Shown: positions 10,760-22,742 of the stretch, piece by piece
How the letters are laid out: each line of letters begins with the position of its first letter
Position numbering within the stretch: position 1 is the stretch's first letter
NCBI GenBank assembly: GCA_039000515.1
Contig: JBCFYV010009882.1
Coordinates: forward strand, 107,154,821-107,218,820
Reading direction: 5' to 3'
DNA: 64,000 nt
From: Timema cristinae
Taxonomy: Eukaryota; Arthropoda; Insecta; Phasmatodea; Timematidae
Position numbers and translations under genes: made by a program
The notes under the pieces: generated by a model
What the model was told of the DNA's origin: nothing
Seen by the model: the letters and a program-made list of their open reading frames with translations, nothing else
The model's database searches: none

Positions 10760-11520
10760 ATAATGCATATCCTCACTTCACATGTAAATTTAAATGGACT
10801 ATATTGAGAGTATCAGAAGGGTTAAAAAACGTTCGGTTGGAGTTAAGTAATTTTCATTATGCCATGGAAACCATTTCGAAAAACCAATTGAGCAGTCTGC
10901 TTATTGAGCCGGAGTTATTTTCAAGAATATTAATCGTGATAAGTGAGAACATGAGGCCCCACTCTCAATAATACATCCAGTGAAGCCAGTTAATTTGTAT
11001 GATTATTACAGAATGAGTTTTGTTAATACCATTTAAATAGGAGATAATTGGCAGTTAAATGTTAACATACCTTTATTGACAAGAGAAGGGATTTTTGAAC
11101 AGTACAAGATTCACAAAGTTCCAATACCTTTGTATCAAACGGGAACATATGTGGAATTTGACTTTGATGTTCTTCATAAGCAAAGATAAATATTTTAGAT
11201 CACTAGACAAAAGTAATTTTTTGGATTGCAAAGGACAGAATTTGGTCATTTGTCCAAATGATTTAATGCTACCTGATAGTAAAGTATAAGATTGTATTTT
11301 TAATTTGATTATGTCTAGAGTTGACAATAGTAAGTGTAAGAGAATGGTAAGCATTTCAAAGGAGACTGTTTTTAAAAGAATAACGTCTGGATGGATTAAT
11401 AATGTATTCGAGGATAAAGAAAGCATACGACCCATCCCTTCTGTTCCAAAGTCTCTAGCACATTCAGGAAGGGTGTCAAATGCTTCTAATTGTGATTTAA
11501 TAAGGGAAAGATAAGATTTA
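10760..11520 (+). pseudogene. Envelope-like glycoprotein relic (errantivirus / baculovirus F-type)
   Basis: Broken remains of an insect retroelement envelope gene. Fragments in all three frames follow the order seen in F-type fusion-protein homologues: a helical block ending LSSLLIEPELF (about 10893-10925), then PLLTREGIFEQYKIHKVPIP (about 11069-11130), then a conserved Cys pair, DCKGQNLVICP (about 11224-11256), and a later segment with ITSGW (about 11380-11394). Stops and at least one frameshift lie between them. No gag, pol or LTR is recognisable nearby, so only this gene piece survives. The match is from memory of family pattern, so the assignment is moderate. It lies in an ATP7 intron, opposite strand. 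Confidence 0.55.
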
Positions 11521-13868
11521 AATTTCTTGAAATTCATCTGGGCGCATTGAAAGTTAATAGTCAGTGGAACGCTATGCAGTTCCATGAGATAGGACATTTA
11601 ATTTGGAAAGAAAGTTTTAATTTGTCTCTCTTATATGTTTAAACACACTTTCAAAAGGAGCTGGAAAAGATGTCATTTATAGTGACTCAACAATGGACTT
11701 TGATAAGCTAATAATCCAGGCAAAGTCTAGAACTGAAGAAATACATAAAGGTGCTGGAGCTTTCTATTTATCCTGTCACTGAACTACTAAGCTTACAATG
11801 TAAGCTAACTGTTGTGATCAATACATTCTATGTCAATTTGAAATAATTACTTGTTATAAGAAAAACCTTCCAACCTTTAAATAATCCTAATATCTTGTAC
11901 AAGCAATCTCTGGATACTATGACTGTAGTACCCAATGGTGCATCAGTAGTGCTTGTACTCAGAGGGCATCCATTCAGTACAGGGTTCCGAGATAAAGTTT
12001 TGTAGGGTTTACACACAGTGTCAGTCAATTTCATTGGTCTAAGTTTCCACGAGTTAAGCCAGTTCTTCCATGTGCGTGAGCGTCCAATCTCTTATATTTC
12101 TTTATCTTTTATTTAACATCACATTTTGTATTATCTTTTAGTCACTCCTATTAAACCAAAATTCATAATCCTATGTTTTATTTTGAACCCGAAAAATTAC
12201 CTTGCCTGCAACCTAACCTTTCCCGCAAGCTATCCTGACAAATTAAGCCCACAGGGGGTAGGTCACAACATCGAGAAAATTTTAAAATAAAGTTATAAAT
12301 GGTCAGTTATTATGAACCCAACCATATAACATAAAAGGGCAAACAACATATTGATACATATTTTGATGGATGCTAATAGATACCATTTAGTGCTGTCTTT
12401 AAGGGTACAAGTGTCATAAAATATTTGGGTTCTATTAACTTCTGTTAAATCACAGAGAAAAAAAAGAGCTTCATCTCATAAAATTTCTGTCCACAGCTCA
12501 ACTTCTAGTAAAAAGATACCACTCACTACCCAGTGGTGTAACATTAAAGACTAGAGACGACCCAAAATATTGTTAATAAAGGTCATATCTATATTATAGC
12601 CTCATCTCTCTTTTCAAAAATACCCCCAAACAAAGATGCTCATTTGGATTTTTAAATATATTGATTGACCCTGAATTGACAAACTAAGCCATTATCACTA
12701 AGACCAACATTGCTTACCAATAAAATAAACCATACACACTGCAAAATAGTTCAGCAAAAGGCTCGCATAAGAATAATCAACTTACATATTATAATTTAAC
12801 AACTTATTTTTCAGAAAACATTTAGGATATTTTGAGTAAATTCTCGAATAAAGACTATGCCCTAAAATGTGAATGAATAATGACTCTGAGCAATGGACGA
12901 ATCCTTGATAGCTCAGTTGTATAACATTGGTGCACCAGGCCAAGGGCCCCAGGCTAGAGTCATGTGTCCAGATGTCGCTTTTAAAAGTGATAAATATAAA
13001 ACATGATGAAATTATTTGAAATAGGTTATAGTGACCCAGCCAGTACAACATCCATCGCAGCCTAGCATTCTAACATTCTTGTTGATTTAATGCTGCAGAG
13101 TTCCAAAACTCCTTCGATAACATTAATTGATGCATGTATCCCTTATACTCAATCTGCAATGGTTATATTCAAAAGGCTACATTTATGGGTTTAACTTCAA
13201 ATATAGTTTATAGCTCCCAATGGCATCTGATTAAATGACATGTTCATACACATCACATGACAAAAACATAATGGTAATATATATACTGATGGTAAACAAA
13301 TCTTGATTAATAGATTCGGACAGTTATTCAGAGGTTTTTATACATCTGTGGTTAATTATCTGTTGTTAATAGATAGGAGCAAAGTTAAAACACCCAATGG
13401 CTCAAAATGTAAGAAATCCTGGTCTGAAAATTCTGATCCACCCAAAATAATGCCTTAATAATGTGTACAACAATCATCCAACACAGGTATTACACTCTAG
13501 CACTTTAAAAACATTATGTTCACATTTATTTGATGTACATCTAATATGTAAATCACTATATAAAAAGGTAACATGGGGCTCTACCACTTTTATTCTAAAT
13601 ATATTTTGATTATTGCTCTTGAAATACCTCAAAGATTCTTAAAAAAAAAAAACTATCTTACATGAAAATGAAGCAATTTTTTAGTTTTCTCAACTAAATT
13701 AATTGATTTATGGGTACTTAAACCTTTCAAAGATTTAACGACAAAAGAGGTTAATGTTTACAAAATGAAAAACTAAAAATAACAAAATGGCATACCTTTC
13801 TTTACTATATTTAATTTCTCACCCTCTAGCTTAGTAAAAATATATGTAGTTGAGAATATAAAACACAC
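11521..13868. other. ATP7 intron sequence, mostly featureless
   Basis: AT-rich intron. It contains a tRNA-like patch at 12890-13035 (listed separately) and short AACCTAACC runs near 12210, which are common in insect DNA. A 12-base A run lies at 13641-13652. No exon or transposon can be supported. Confidence 0.4.
12890..13035 (+). repeat. tRNA-like SINE fragment (type C)
   Basis: The stretch CCTTGATAGCTCAGTTGTA resembles a tRNA 5' half with an A box, followed 30 bases later by a B-box-like GGCTAGAGTC. A second patch with a similar start (TCCTGATAGCT) and GGTTGGATTCC lies at 35630-35705. They look like heads of old tRNA-derived SINEs. There is no target duplication I can see, so support is weak. 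Confidence 0.4.
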
Positions 13869-14016
13869 CTCAAAAACATGTGTCACCACACTAGCTTTGT
13901 CCTCTGTATTAATGTCCAGAAGTTTCTCTAATTCTATATTCATCTTATCTTGGTTACAATTTATGATCAACATATCCACTGGAACCTCATTCACTATATA
14001 CTCTCCCACATGGTTT
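13869..14016 (-). CDS. ATP7: ATP7 exon J (variable linker of the nucleotide-binding domain)
   Basis: A 148-bp exon between a polypyrimidine acceptor (TTTTTTTACAG in minus sense) and a GTGTGT donor (13863-13868). It encodes about 49 residues, including GEYIVNEVPVDMLII and KLLDINTEDKASVV. This is where ATP7 proteins have a long, poorly conserved, hydrophilic loop before VLIGNREW. Identity rests on position and phase: it accepts the two-base overhang of exon I (completing Arg) and hands phase 0 to exon K. Sequence alone would not identify it. Confidence 0.8.
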
Positions 14017-14346
14017 CTGTAAAAAAAAGAAAAGAAAAAGGACTATATCAATTTTTTTTAATAATAAAGTTTTCATTTAAGCTCTTAATGAAGTTAAATA
14101 GTTTGATTGTTTTATATTAGTATGGGTGACTTGTGTAACAACCAAGACCAAGCCAGAGTAAAATAGAAATAAATCAATTATTTTGAGAGCCGTGAAGTTG
14201 GCAGCACCAATAACTGCACAAATTCTCTAACCTATGCTTGTATTTAGTGCTGAATTTGTGCCACACAAATACATAATGTACCGGAACCCATAAAACCAAA
14301 GACTATTAGATCCATGCCAATATTTAAACCTATAGTTCACCATGGG
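14017..14346. other. ATP7 intron sequence
   Basis: Intron DNA between exon J acceptor and the dead hAT. Nothing specific is seen apart from the pyrimidine tract of the acceptor. Confidence 0.4.
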
Positions 14347-16046
14347 CAGGCCTTTTGTAAAGGTCATTTGGCCTGGGGCTCAAATTTTAGAGGGGTTTCA
14401 AATTTACACTTTTGATGTTAGCTCTTGAATTGGTTAATATAGTTAAATACAAGGAAATACACCTACAGGCTTGAAAGATGAAGACGTTCATCATACAAAT
14501 TCACACCAAGTGAGGACTGGCATTGTTTGATTCTAGTTGTATAGATGACCACAGCAATAAAAACTTTCTAGGCATAACTGAACGGATTAGTAAATATGAT
14601 GCACTTCTCTTTGGATATGATGAAAAGGTTTGAGAGTTACAAAAGAATAATAAGCACATTCAAGTATATTGTCTCTCCACACACATCCAGAAGGAGTTCG
14701 TGGATCATTTGTAAGAAATCTATTCTTAATGAGATCCAAAATGTCAAATAATTTTTAATAAATGTTTATGCTACGCCAGATAGTTCTAACAAGAAACAAA
14801 CCAATATTGGCACTCGATATATAAAACTTTTCAATAACAGCCCAGAATTTTAAATCTAAGAGAGGTTATTGTATTTTGATCGCAAAAAAAAAACCTGGAA
14901 GGGCAGTTGCTAATATAGTTCTAACAATTCTAGATAAGAATGTTAAATTTTTAATACTTAATTGAGCAAGGCTATAATAATGGATCAAGCATGGCTGGCA
15001 AATATAATGGTGTATTATCAATTCTCAATTAGCATAACCCTAGATGCATTTTCTCTAGCTGTGGAAATCACACATCAAACCTTGTAATCTGGCGATCGAA
15101 GCACATAATGCTACTCCTGATTTTGAGAGGTGTAACATTGAAAACCTCATTGCTGACACTCAGCAGGTTCATAAACAGTGGGAGGGGATCTTGAATGAGA
15201 ACAAATTGGTAGCGCAAATTCAGAATTTCGGTACATCATCTGAGTTTACCTGCAATCTCAAATTGTGTAATGATTCTGATGTTGAGCGACATTATAGACT
15301 CTATGTCTTCTGTGTCATTGCTGAGTTAATAATATCAGGTCTTAGAAAGTGGTTTGAATCGCTCATTATAATTTGTAGTTTGAATTTCTCTGAAAAGTTT
15401 ATGACCTCAGTATTAAGATCTATGTTTATCAGCAGAAAAATTCAAAAGAATGTATCCCAAAGAAATATCACTGGATCTGTTTGATGAGATGACTTTCCTC
15501 AAGCAAATACATTCCATCAAATTTAAAGTGAATTGTAAGCCAAACGAATTTCTTCAAGAATTTCTTCAAAAATTTCTCCAACTTTGATTTTCTGGTGTGT
15601 TTCCTAATATCACTGTTGCGTTTATTTTTCTGAGTCTACCTGCATCAGTAGCTTCGAGTGAACGGTCATTCGATGTAATGAGACAGGTCGTATTTACTAC
15701 TGTTCAACTATGATACAAGATCTTTTGAATGGCCTTGCAATGCTGAACATAATCAATGGCATTGCAAAAAAACTAGTTTTTTCAACTTTAGCTGGTAAAT
15801 TTGCACAAAAAAATATAGAAAATCCTATATTAAATAAAATTGGAATGTTTTTTACAAAGTGTTAAAATGTTCTTTTTGTGTGTTGAAATCATTATGTAAT
15901 GAATGTAAATCTTTAAAATAATATACTGCTAGTTTTGTATCATTGTTTTGCACCTCTTCATTTTTTAATTTACTGTGGGGGGGGGGGGGGGGGGGGGGCT
16001 GAAAAATTAAAGTGGCCCAAGCATCTCTTGACCTTCATGAGGCCTA
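14347..16046 (+). pseudogene. Dead ZMYM1-type hAT element
   Basis: Degraded hAT transposon. The C-terminal dimerisation block survives at about 15620-15780: ITVAFIFLSLPASVASSERS then FDVMRQVV and, after a frame disturbance, CSTMIQDLLNGLAMLNII. Earlier parts (15191-15484) form a short open frame of the RNase H-like core with no intact motif. The ends may be CAGGCCTTTTGTAAAGGTCA (14347) and, from the right, TAGGCCTCATGAAGGTCA (ending 16046), an imperfect inverted pair. No clear target duplication. A run of about 22 G lies at 15977-15998. Confidence 0.75.
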
Positions 16047-17870
16047 GTACCACTCATTTAAATTTGGATGGATTCAATATAAAATTCTATTATATTGTAA
16101 GATTGACTCCAAATAGTATTTTGTTCATATTAAGTGATATTCCAAAGGCACAATAAGTGGATTTAGGTGAGTGAGCGGTTATAGTAATAAGTGCAAGTGC
16201 ATTATTTGTAGTATATATATATATCTTTTACCGGAAGATGTTTTGAAGAAATCTTTGAAATAGTGAGTTTGGAAAATCCATTCCTGAGTTAAATATAGCC
16301 ACATTTAGATAAAAGAATGGCTTTATTAGGCATGTTCATAAAAACATTTATTCAAAGCATTCTTGGCTGACTTGATGCGACTCAGAAGACAAATCACATT
16401 TAATATCTATAAATAATCAAATACACCAAATATATGCTGCAGGTTGCAATATACATAGAAATTTAAAAAATATATTATTTTTTATTACTTGTATGTATAT
16501 TTAACATAATTAATTAACACACACTATAGTTGATTTTCATTTAAATATACATATTTTAATGTTTTTATTTTCATGTATATTTAATTTGAAAATTGTCAGC
16601 TTTAAGAGTGGTGGAAATGGATTGGAAGACCCAGTGGGAATTTCCCTCCCACTTGTAAAAGAAAGGGGGGAAAATATCTCCTTCCCAACCCCCCGTACCC
16701 ACATCCTCTTCAACATGTGTAATGAAGATAGTAGTGTGCCTTATGTAAATCACAGACCAGAAGGATCCCCAAAACCAAAGTTATCATTAAAATAAAACAC
16801 CTCCAAATAGCTTCTTGAAGCATATACTATTCAAAATATTTCCAAGGGAGAGTCCCTATACCTCTCTTTTAAACTTGGGCAGCAAAGCTACCCAGACTCC
16901 CCTTTCTAGCTTGCCTAAGAATTTTGGTCACGAGACGCTACTAAAAGATGTAGGAATCAGCCGATTTTATTTTAACATTAAATTGCTAAACTAATAATTA
17001 TGCTCAGAGTTTATTAACTTTTTAATCCGTAGCATGCTTTGTATCTGTACTGTATGATAATATGAATGCTAATTTGACAGGATTTTAAGGATCAAATAAG
17101 TTTTAACCAGTTTATACTCATACAGAATTTCTAATCTAATTTCAGATCACTTCTACCCTAATACTATGATGAGACCACCAAAGCATAATTATGGCAGTCC
17201 AGGATAATGTTAACACTAATTTCCTCTTGTTTGAGTGAGTTACAATAGTTCCTCAGCTTTACCATATGAGTAATGAGTAATTTGTTTTGGTGTACAATTG
17301 GACATCCAGGCATCCTAACAGATTATTCATTTTGAGCTGTAATTAACCAATGCCCATTTTATTGAAGAATATAAAGATCAATAAATTAAGAAAAATAAAA
17401 AAGTTGTAAACAACAGTACAAATAAAAGGTGAATTATTATTATCAATGACAAAACACGTAGCCCAGAAAGCCCAATGTTAACTGCTTATATAGGCCACAA
17501 TAGCTTGTCTTCTGACCCTTATTCATCTCCTCATTGAGTACTTTGTGAACGGAATCTTGTCTGCAGTAGCTCTCTAAAGGGCAATCAATGATTTAACACA
17601 TTACTCATGGGATGCAAGAAGGCAAATGAAACAACTCCAGTATGCTGGCCACTAGCAACCGACAAAACCAATTAACATTCTGAAATAGGTGGATGTTTCA
17701 AACACACAATATATCACAGTCTTGATAGATTTAGGTTTCATATAGTGAAGATACGGCTGGTACTCATTCTTTTAGATAAGATTAACAATAAGTGGCTAAG
17801 TGAAATAATATCACAAGGGAAAAAACACAAAAAACTTGATAATTTTTAAAATTTCAGGGACACCTGAAAA
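16047..17870. other. ATP7 intron, no recognised gene
   Basis: AT-rich DNA with short open frames that have no recognisable domain, including a 78-codon frame at 16559-16795. The stretch upstream of 17870 may be the eroded 5' part of the Penelope relic, but no reverse transcriptase motif is visible. Confidence 0.4.
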
Positions 17871-18820
17871 CAACTGTGCACACCAAGGAAACCAACCAGC
17901 AACAATATCTTCACTATGACAGCTGGCACCCTATTTGCACAAAGAGATCACTCCCACATAGCCTAGTCATTAGAGCCAAAAGAATTATCTCCGACCAAGA
18001 TGACCTTTTACTATACAATGAAAAACTGCAACATGCTTTTATGAACAGAGGCTACCCCCAAAGCACTGGTGTGTGGTCAAATCGACAGAGCTCTAAATAG
18101 CGGGCCCACAACCTCAACAGGAACAAACAACATTAACATCCCTCTGGTCACTACATACCACCCAAGCCTCCACAAACTCAACAATCTCTTGAAAAGAAAT
18201 TTCCCTGTACTATAGTCCTCCACCACTACACAACATATCTTCAAGGAGCCTCCAAAAGTAACCCATAAACAACCAGCCAATCTACGCAACTTACTTGTAA
18301 AACCCAAAATGCCGGACCCCACTATTCAACCCAAACCCAAACAAATTTCAGGTTCATTTCCCTGCAACCACACCCCCTGCACCATATATAAACCAACAAA
18401 TTCTTTCTCCAGCATAACTAAAATAAATTACCCTACAAAGGGCGACCACATGTGTTATTCTGAAAACCTCATTAATCAACTGAAATGCAACCAGTGCCAA
18501 GCACAATACATTGATCTCACAACTGAAACACTAAAAAAGAGAATGAATGGTCATCAACATGAAACAAAAATGAAAAAAAAGATAAGCCTGTAGCATCACA
18601 TACCGAAACCCATAATCTGAACTTTAATCATTGTTACACAACCAAGGTGGTCAAATCCCTGAATAAAGATATCTGTAACCCTTCACAACTAAGGAGATGG
18701 GAACTGGCCCATCAATATATCATCAAATACAGACAAGCCCCTAACCTCAACCTTAAGTAATTTCTCTCCTTCCTACCAGCACACTTATTATTACATTCAA
18801 TGTCACAATAATAATACAGT
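17870..18820 (+). pseudogene. Penelope-like element fragment with GIY-YIG endonuclease region
   Basis: 3' part of a Penelope-like retroelement. The open frame at 18309-18593 has CNHTPCTIY (Cys cluster), then CYSENLINQLKCNQCQAQYI and ETLKKRMNGH, matching the linker and GIY-YIG nuclease core (the usual YIG reads YID here, followed by T-ET-K-R-NGH). Upstream frames hold pieces of the RT C-terminus, and downstream LNKDICNPSQLRRWELAHQY and PNLNL match the end of the family. In-frame stops break it. The sequence after 18820, up to about 19050, may be its 3' terminal repeat. Confidence 0.8.
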
Positions 18821-19151
18821 ATACAACACAATATTTAGTTTTTCTATCTATCTGTTTATTCAAAGTTTTGCCATCTATACAGTGGTATCATAACTTAAAA
18901 ACAATCAACTGTTGACAGTTAACTTTAAAGTTCAACCAAGAGCATCAGTCTACTCTCTTGACCAGAAGAAGTTGTCTGTGACGGTGAAAGCTTGTCCTTA
19001 AAAATGTGTTTGTGTGTTTTTTAGTGTTCTAGCTAAACAATTTCTACTCCAGTATCACCAAGGTAAGCGTGCTGGCTATCCCAGCTAATTTAAACCATGA
19101 TTTAGCCTAGTGCTCTATTCCAAATAAACTTAAAATTTCAATAATAATTAC

Positions 19152-20413
19152 AAGGGCCCGGAAGTTCATGACATTACATCTTTTACCTGTGAAATCAATC
19201 ACAATGGTAACTTTTATACAAACACATTTTATGACACCCTGATATTGAAAACATGACTTTTATTGTGCATTTTTCTTCTTCATATTTGAAGGATTTTACA
19301 GTTTATGTCATTATGTGAAATTTTTGTAGCCTTTTTTTGGCATTTTTCTTGTTTCTACTATTATCGTGCATTTTATTTAATTTTTAGAATCAGTGCATAA
19401 AAATTGTAACACCCGACTGGTAATCCGTTAAAGCACAAATCCATTATTTCCATTAACTCGGAGCATTCATTTTCTCGTGTAACTATTACTATGACCAGAC
19501 GTGAAACAATGAGCAGAGCCGATGTTTTCTGACAGAACAGTACTTAAGTATGCATGGATTTTTAGAGTATTATCTTTTTTATGTTTCAATGGAAAACTCC
19601 AATGCCGGAGAAACAGTTGGCTAGCTTGGATGGGAAATGAAAGGCATTATTTACATCAGTAGTATAGTCACAATTGTTTTGTTATTTGAGTCAGTTGAAA
19701 TTGTATATCTTAAGTTAGTTGATGAACTTCCATCAATTTGTCCTATCTCTAAGTGAGCAGAATGCTTAAAGTCAAACAATTTTAATTCTACCATTTACGG
19801 CAGTTAGTAAATGAGTTCGGTGAAATTGTATTTTCTATGGACGGTAAAGTATTACTTTGTAAATTGTGCGAGTCGACACTTTCAGCAGAAAAAAAAGTTT
19901 TCTGTTACTCAGCATATCAGTCGTGAGAAGCACAAACTTGCTTTAGAACGAGCAACAACAAACAAATTAACTCAATATTTGCTGTGCCAAGGTGCATTTA
20001 GATCTTAAATCAAATAATCTCCTTCCAATCAAGAGTTGTGCGAAGTATTGTTGTCAGCCAATATTCTGCTCGGAAAACTAAATCATCCTAAATTTCGTGA
20101 TTTCTTGGAAACACATACGAATCATCCGATTTCAAATAAATCTACTCTCTGTAAAAGCTATGCTAGCCTGTGCTATGAGAAAACTATAAATAAAATACAA
20201 ACCAGTATGAGTGGGGAAAAATATAAGGTTAGCAATTGGATATTAAATGTATAATGGATATTTTAAGAGAATCTTTTGCATTTTTGAATATATAAAAGCA
20301 TAGTTTTTAGGAGGATATTTTTGGTTTTAAGGGGATTTTTTTAAATTTTGAGAGAATACACAAATTTTAAGTGCATTTTTTGCATTTTTAAGGGCATCAA
20401 CTTCGGGGCCATG
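19152..20413 (+). mobile_element. CGGBP1-like hAT element with perfect 8-bp duplication
   Basis: A 1262-bp DNA element flanked by ATAATTAC on both sides (19144-19151 and 20414-20421). Its ends are AAGGGCCCGGAAGTTCATG and, from the right, CATGGCCCCGAAGTTGATG: an ungapped 19-bp inverted pair with five mismatches. hAT ends usually begin CAGGG; the left end has drifted. Inside lies a broken gene related to CGG-binding protein 1-like transposon proteins. The body is eroded, yet the target duplication is perfect. Confidence 0.8.
19811..20254 (+). pseudogene. CGGBP1-like transposon protein, broken
   Basis: Two frame fragments. The first holds a BED-like zinc-finger remnant: one frame reads LCKLCESTLSAEKK and the adjacent frame continues VTQHISREKHKLALER, giving the C-C-H-H pattern across a frameshift near 19895. 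The second (20036-20254) has LCEVLLSANILLGKLNHPKF and ESTL-type STLCKSYASLCYEKTINKI, the block found in CGGBP1-like proteins. The normal protein is about 170-250 aa before the hAT core; the core is absent here. Not functional. Confidence 0.7.
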
Positions 20414-20421
20414 ATAATTAC

Positions 20422-21120
20422 ATATGGAATATTTTGTATTATGAAATTAAAATATCTATCTAGTTTCTTTTACACTTAAAACACGCGATTATTTTTATTT
20501 TTTCTGAATATTCTGTGTAATTTGAGTTTCTCAAAGTTTGAGATCGGCCCGACCGATTTTGTTCAATTCGAATGATTAAGACTCTACTGTAGTTTTGGAA
20601 TTATAAAGTCTACCACTAAGCGTGGATAGAAAGATATATAAATTTTAATTTCATGTATTCTACTGTAAGCTCACCACCTCAGAATATAGAACAAGCTAAA
20701 ATACAAAAACAGTAGTTTTTTGGGGGGTTTTTCTAGGTGAGTTGATGTCTGTGCAAATCAGTGTTGCTTATTTTGCACTGTTAATAATGTCTAAATTATT
20801 TAAATACGCAATAAAATTATTCCCATACCTATGTTGTACGTGATAATTTTGTTTCATAAATTACATGTATGTTCTATTTCGTAAGTTTAGCAAAACATTA
20901 TAAAGAAAATATGTTCTAGTGTAGTACAACTTAAATTTTTGTTGATACAAATACAATTAAGTACTGGGAGTTAAAGACGATCAATATTCTTTAAGAAATT
21001 TTTGTCTTACTAGGAATTATAATATGTCAAATTAAAAACAAAATTATCAATTTGTTAATAATCCAGATGGTAGTAAGATGCGGTGCATTATATTATGGGA
21101 TTTTATTATAGTCTCCCTAC
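20422..21120. other. ATP7 intron, no recognised gene
   Basis: AT-rich DNA between the CGGBP1-like element and ATP7 exon I. No repeat or exon is supported. Confidence 0.4.
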
Positions 21121-21289
21121 CTTATTTGATTGGCATAGTTGTTGAGTTTGTCAGAGCCAGTCATTTGCTTAAGCATTGGGTCCAAATTGGACACAGTGCA
21201 TTTAAGTCCACAGCCTGGAACAGCTTGGAAATGTTTGCACTGACCCATCATCTCGGTTCCCAAGGTACTTTTCACATAGGTTACCAGAG
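21121..21289 (-). CDS. ATP7: ATP7 exon I (nucleotide-binding domain, VPGCG)
   Basis: A 169-bp exon encoding LVTYVKSTLGTEMMG, then FQAVPGCGLKCTV, then LDPMLKQMTGSDKLNNYANQ. VPGCG is the glycine-rich ATP-binding motif of P1B copper ATPases. It starts with the last two bases of an Ala codon (completing exon H) and ends with AG of an Arg codon. The acceptor is TTTGTTTCAG; the donor GTAGGGAG is somewhat weak at position +3 to +6 but fits the phase. Confidence 0.96.
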
Positions 21290-21589
21290 CTGAAACAAAC
21301 AATTTTTTAAACAAAACACAGGCATTAATACATCTATGTTCATTGCAACAGCTTAGTAAAGAATAGATTCACCCACTAGAAATAAATATAATATCTTTAG
21401 TGTTATAATTTTATTACCACTTCTAGATTCAATACAGAAGCAGCTGACAATACAAGCAAGATTGGTGTGTATAAGTATTCAAACGAAGAAATCCTAAATA
21501 TGTTGGTCAATAAACCATCACCTCAGTAGGATTTATTAGAAAATTTAAATTTAAATGAAAACCAACTTTCTAATTTAAGTAAATCTAGC

Positions 21590-21721
<132 letters not shown>

Positions 21722-21734
21722 CACACACACCTAG

Positions 21735-22342
21735 CTCTGCACTTTCCTAAAGAAAAAGGGATACTCCTAATCGCATATGCTGATGGAGACTGGGCCAACA
21801 ATTCCAGTCGTAAGTCAACATCTGGATTTCTTCTGAAAGTGTTTGGTTCAACTGTATCTTGGACAACTAGAAAGCAGCCCATTATTGCCTTGAGTACGTG
21901 TGAGGCAGAATTCATTTTACTTGCCAATGCCTGTACTGATGTCCTGTGACTACGCAATCTACTACTGGAGCTGGGAATCGACCCTGGAGTGCCTACCATA
22001 TATGAGGACAACCAGCCTGCCATCAAGTGTCTTGAGAAGTGGGAACACAGAAGATTGAAACATAGGGATATGAAATATAATTTTGTAAGGGAGTTAGTGC
22101 GTGATAAAGTAAGAATGAATATGTTCAAAGTGAATTTCTAATTGCTGACATTTTAACCAAAAGCTTAAATGTTACTAAGTTTAAACAACTATGTAAGTGG
22201 CTGGGATTGAATGCATCATTGATTATGTATTCCTCCATGTTCCCAACATTTACCTCCTTTCACACCCTTGTTTCTTGCATCCATGTTGAACACACTTGCC
22301 TCCTCTCAGTGCACATTTAAAGCAAGTTAAATTGAGGCAAAG
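21735..22342 (+). pseudogene. Copia retrotransposon RNase H end of pol
   Basis: 3' end of a Ty1/Copia polyprotein. Frame reads through IAYADGDWANNSSRKSTSGF, VSWTTRKQPIIALSTCEAEF and IYEDNQPAIKCLEKWEHRRL, matching Copia RNase H (YADADWA, STSGY, ALS-EAE, EDNQ). It continues with KHRDMKYNFVRELVRDK. There is a TGA after TDVL and a stop near the end, so it is inactive. Just before 22343 the AAATTGAGGCAAAG run looks like the polypurine tract. Everything 5' of RNase H is missing. Confidence 0.88.
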
Positions 22343-22525
22343 TGTTGGTATAGAAATTTAACATTTATTCATTATTTACATATATGTTGGTAGTTCTGTT
22401 TATAGTATGTTCTTGCCTGATATGTATTTAGTTTTTAGTTCATATTAATATTTAGGTTGATAAACTACTTCTCGATCCTGTAATGTTTGATGTTCGTAGA
22501 ATAAATATTACATAAACCTGCAGTG
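22343..22525 (+). repeat. Copia 3' LTR (3' boundary uncertain)
   Basis: After the polypurine tract the sequence starts TGTTGGTATAG, the usual way a Copia LTR begins. An AATAAA signal lies at 22501-22506. The right border, near 22520, is a guess because no second LTR is present. Confidence 0.5.
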
Positions 22526-22742
22526 GCACGTTTTCAAAGACAAGGATTAAAACAATGTCCATGTGAATGGACATCATTATTTCATCGATGCAACTTTGTG
22601 ATATAGTCTTCATTATCATTCCAGATGAAATTTCACTACATATTAAACATAAAAAACATTGGCCATGTATATAAGGCATTAGTAATATTAAATCTAGAAC
22701 ATGCATTAGGAGAAGTAGTATTAAAGACTATATGAGCACTTG

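Noticed and set aside
11073..11597. 174-codon minus-strand frame
   Set aside because: It overlaps the plus-strand envelope relic whose motifs and Cys spacing make sense; the minus frame has no recognisable pattern.
12890..13035. Functional tRNA gene
   Set aside because: A- and B-box-like motifs are present, but no cloverleaf pairing of the acceptor stem can be made; kept only as a weak SINE-like repeat.
16559..16795. 78-codon plus-strand frame as a small gene
   Set aside because: No domain, no splice or promoter context, and the frame overlaps an equally open frame on the other strand.
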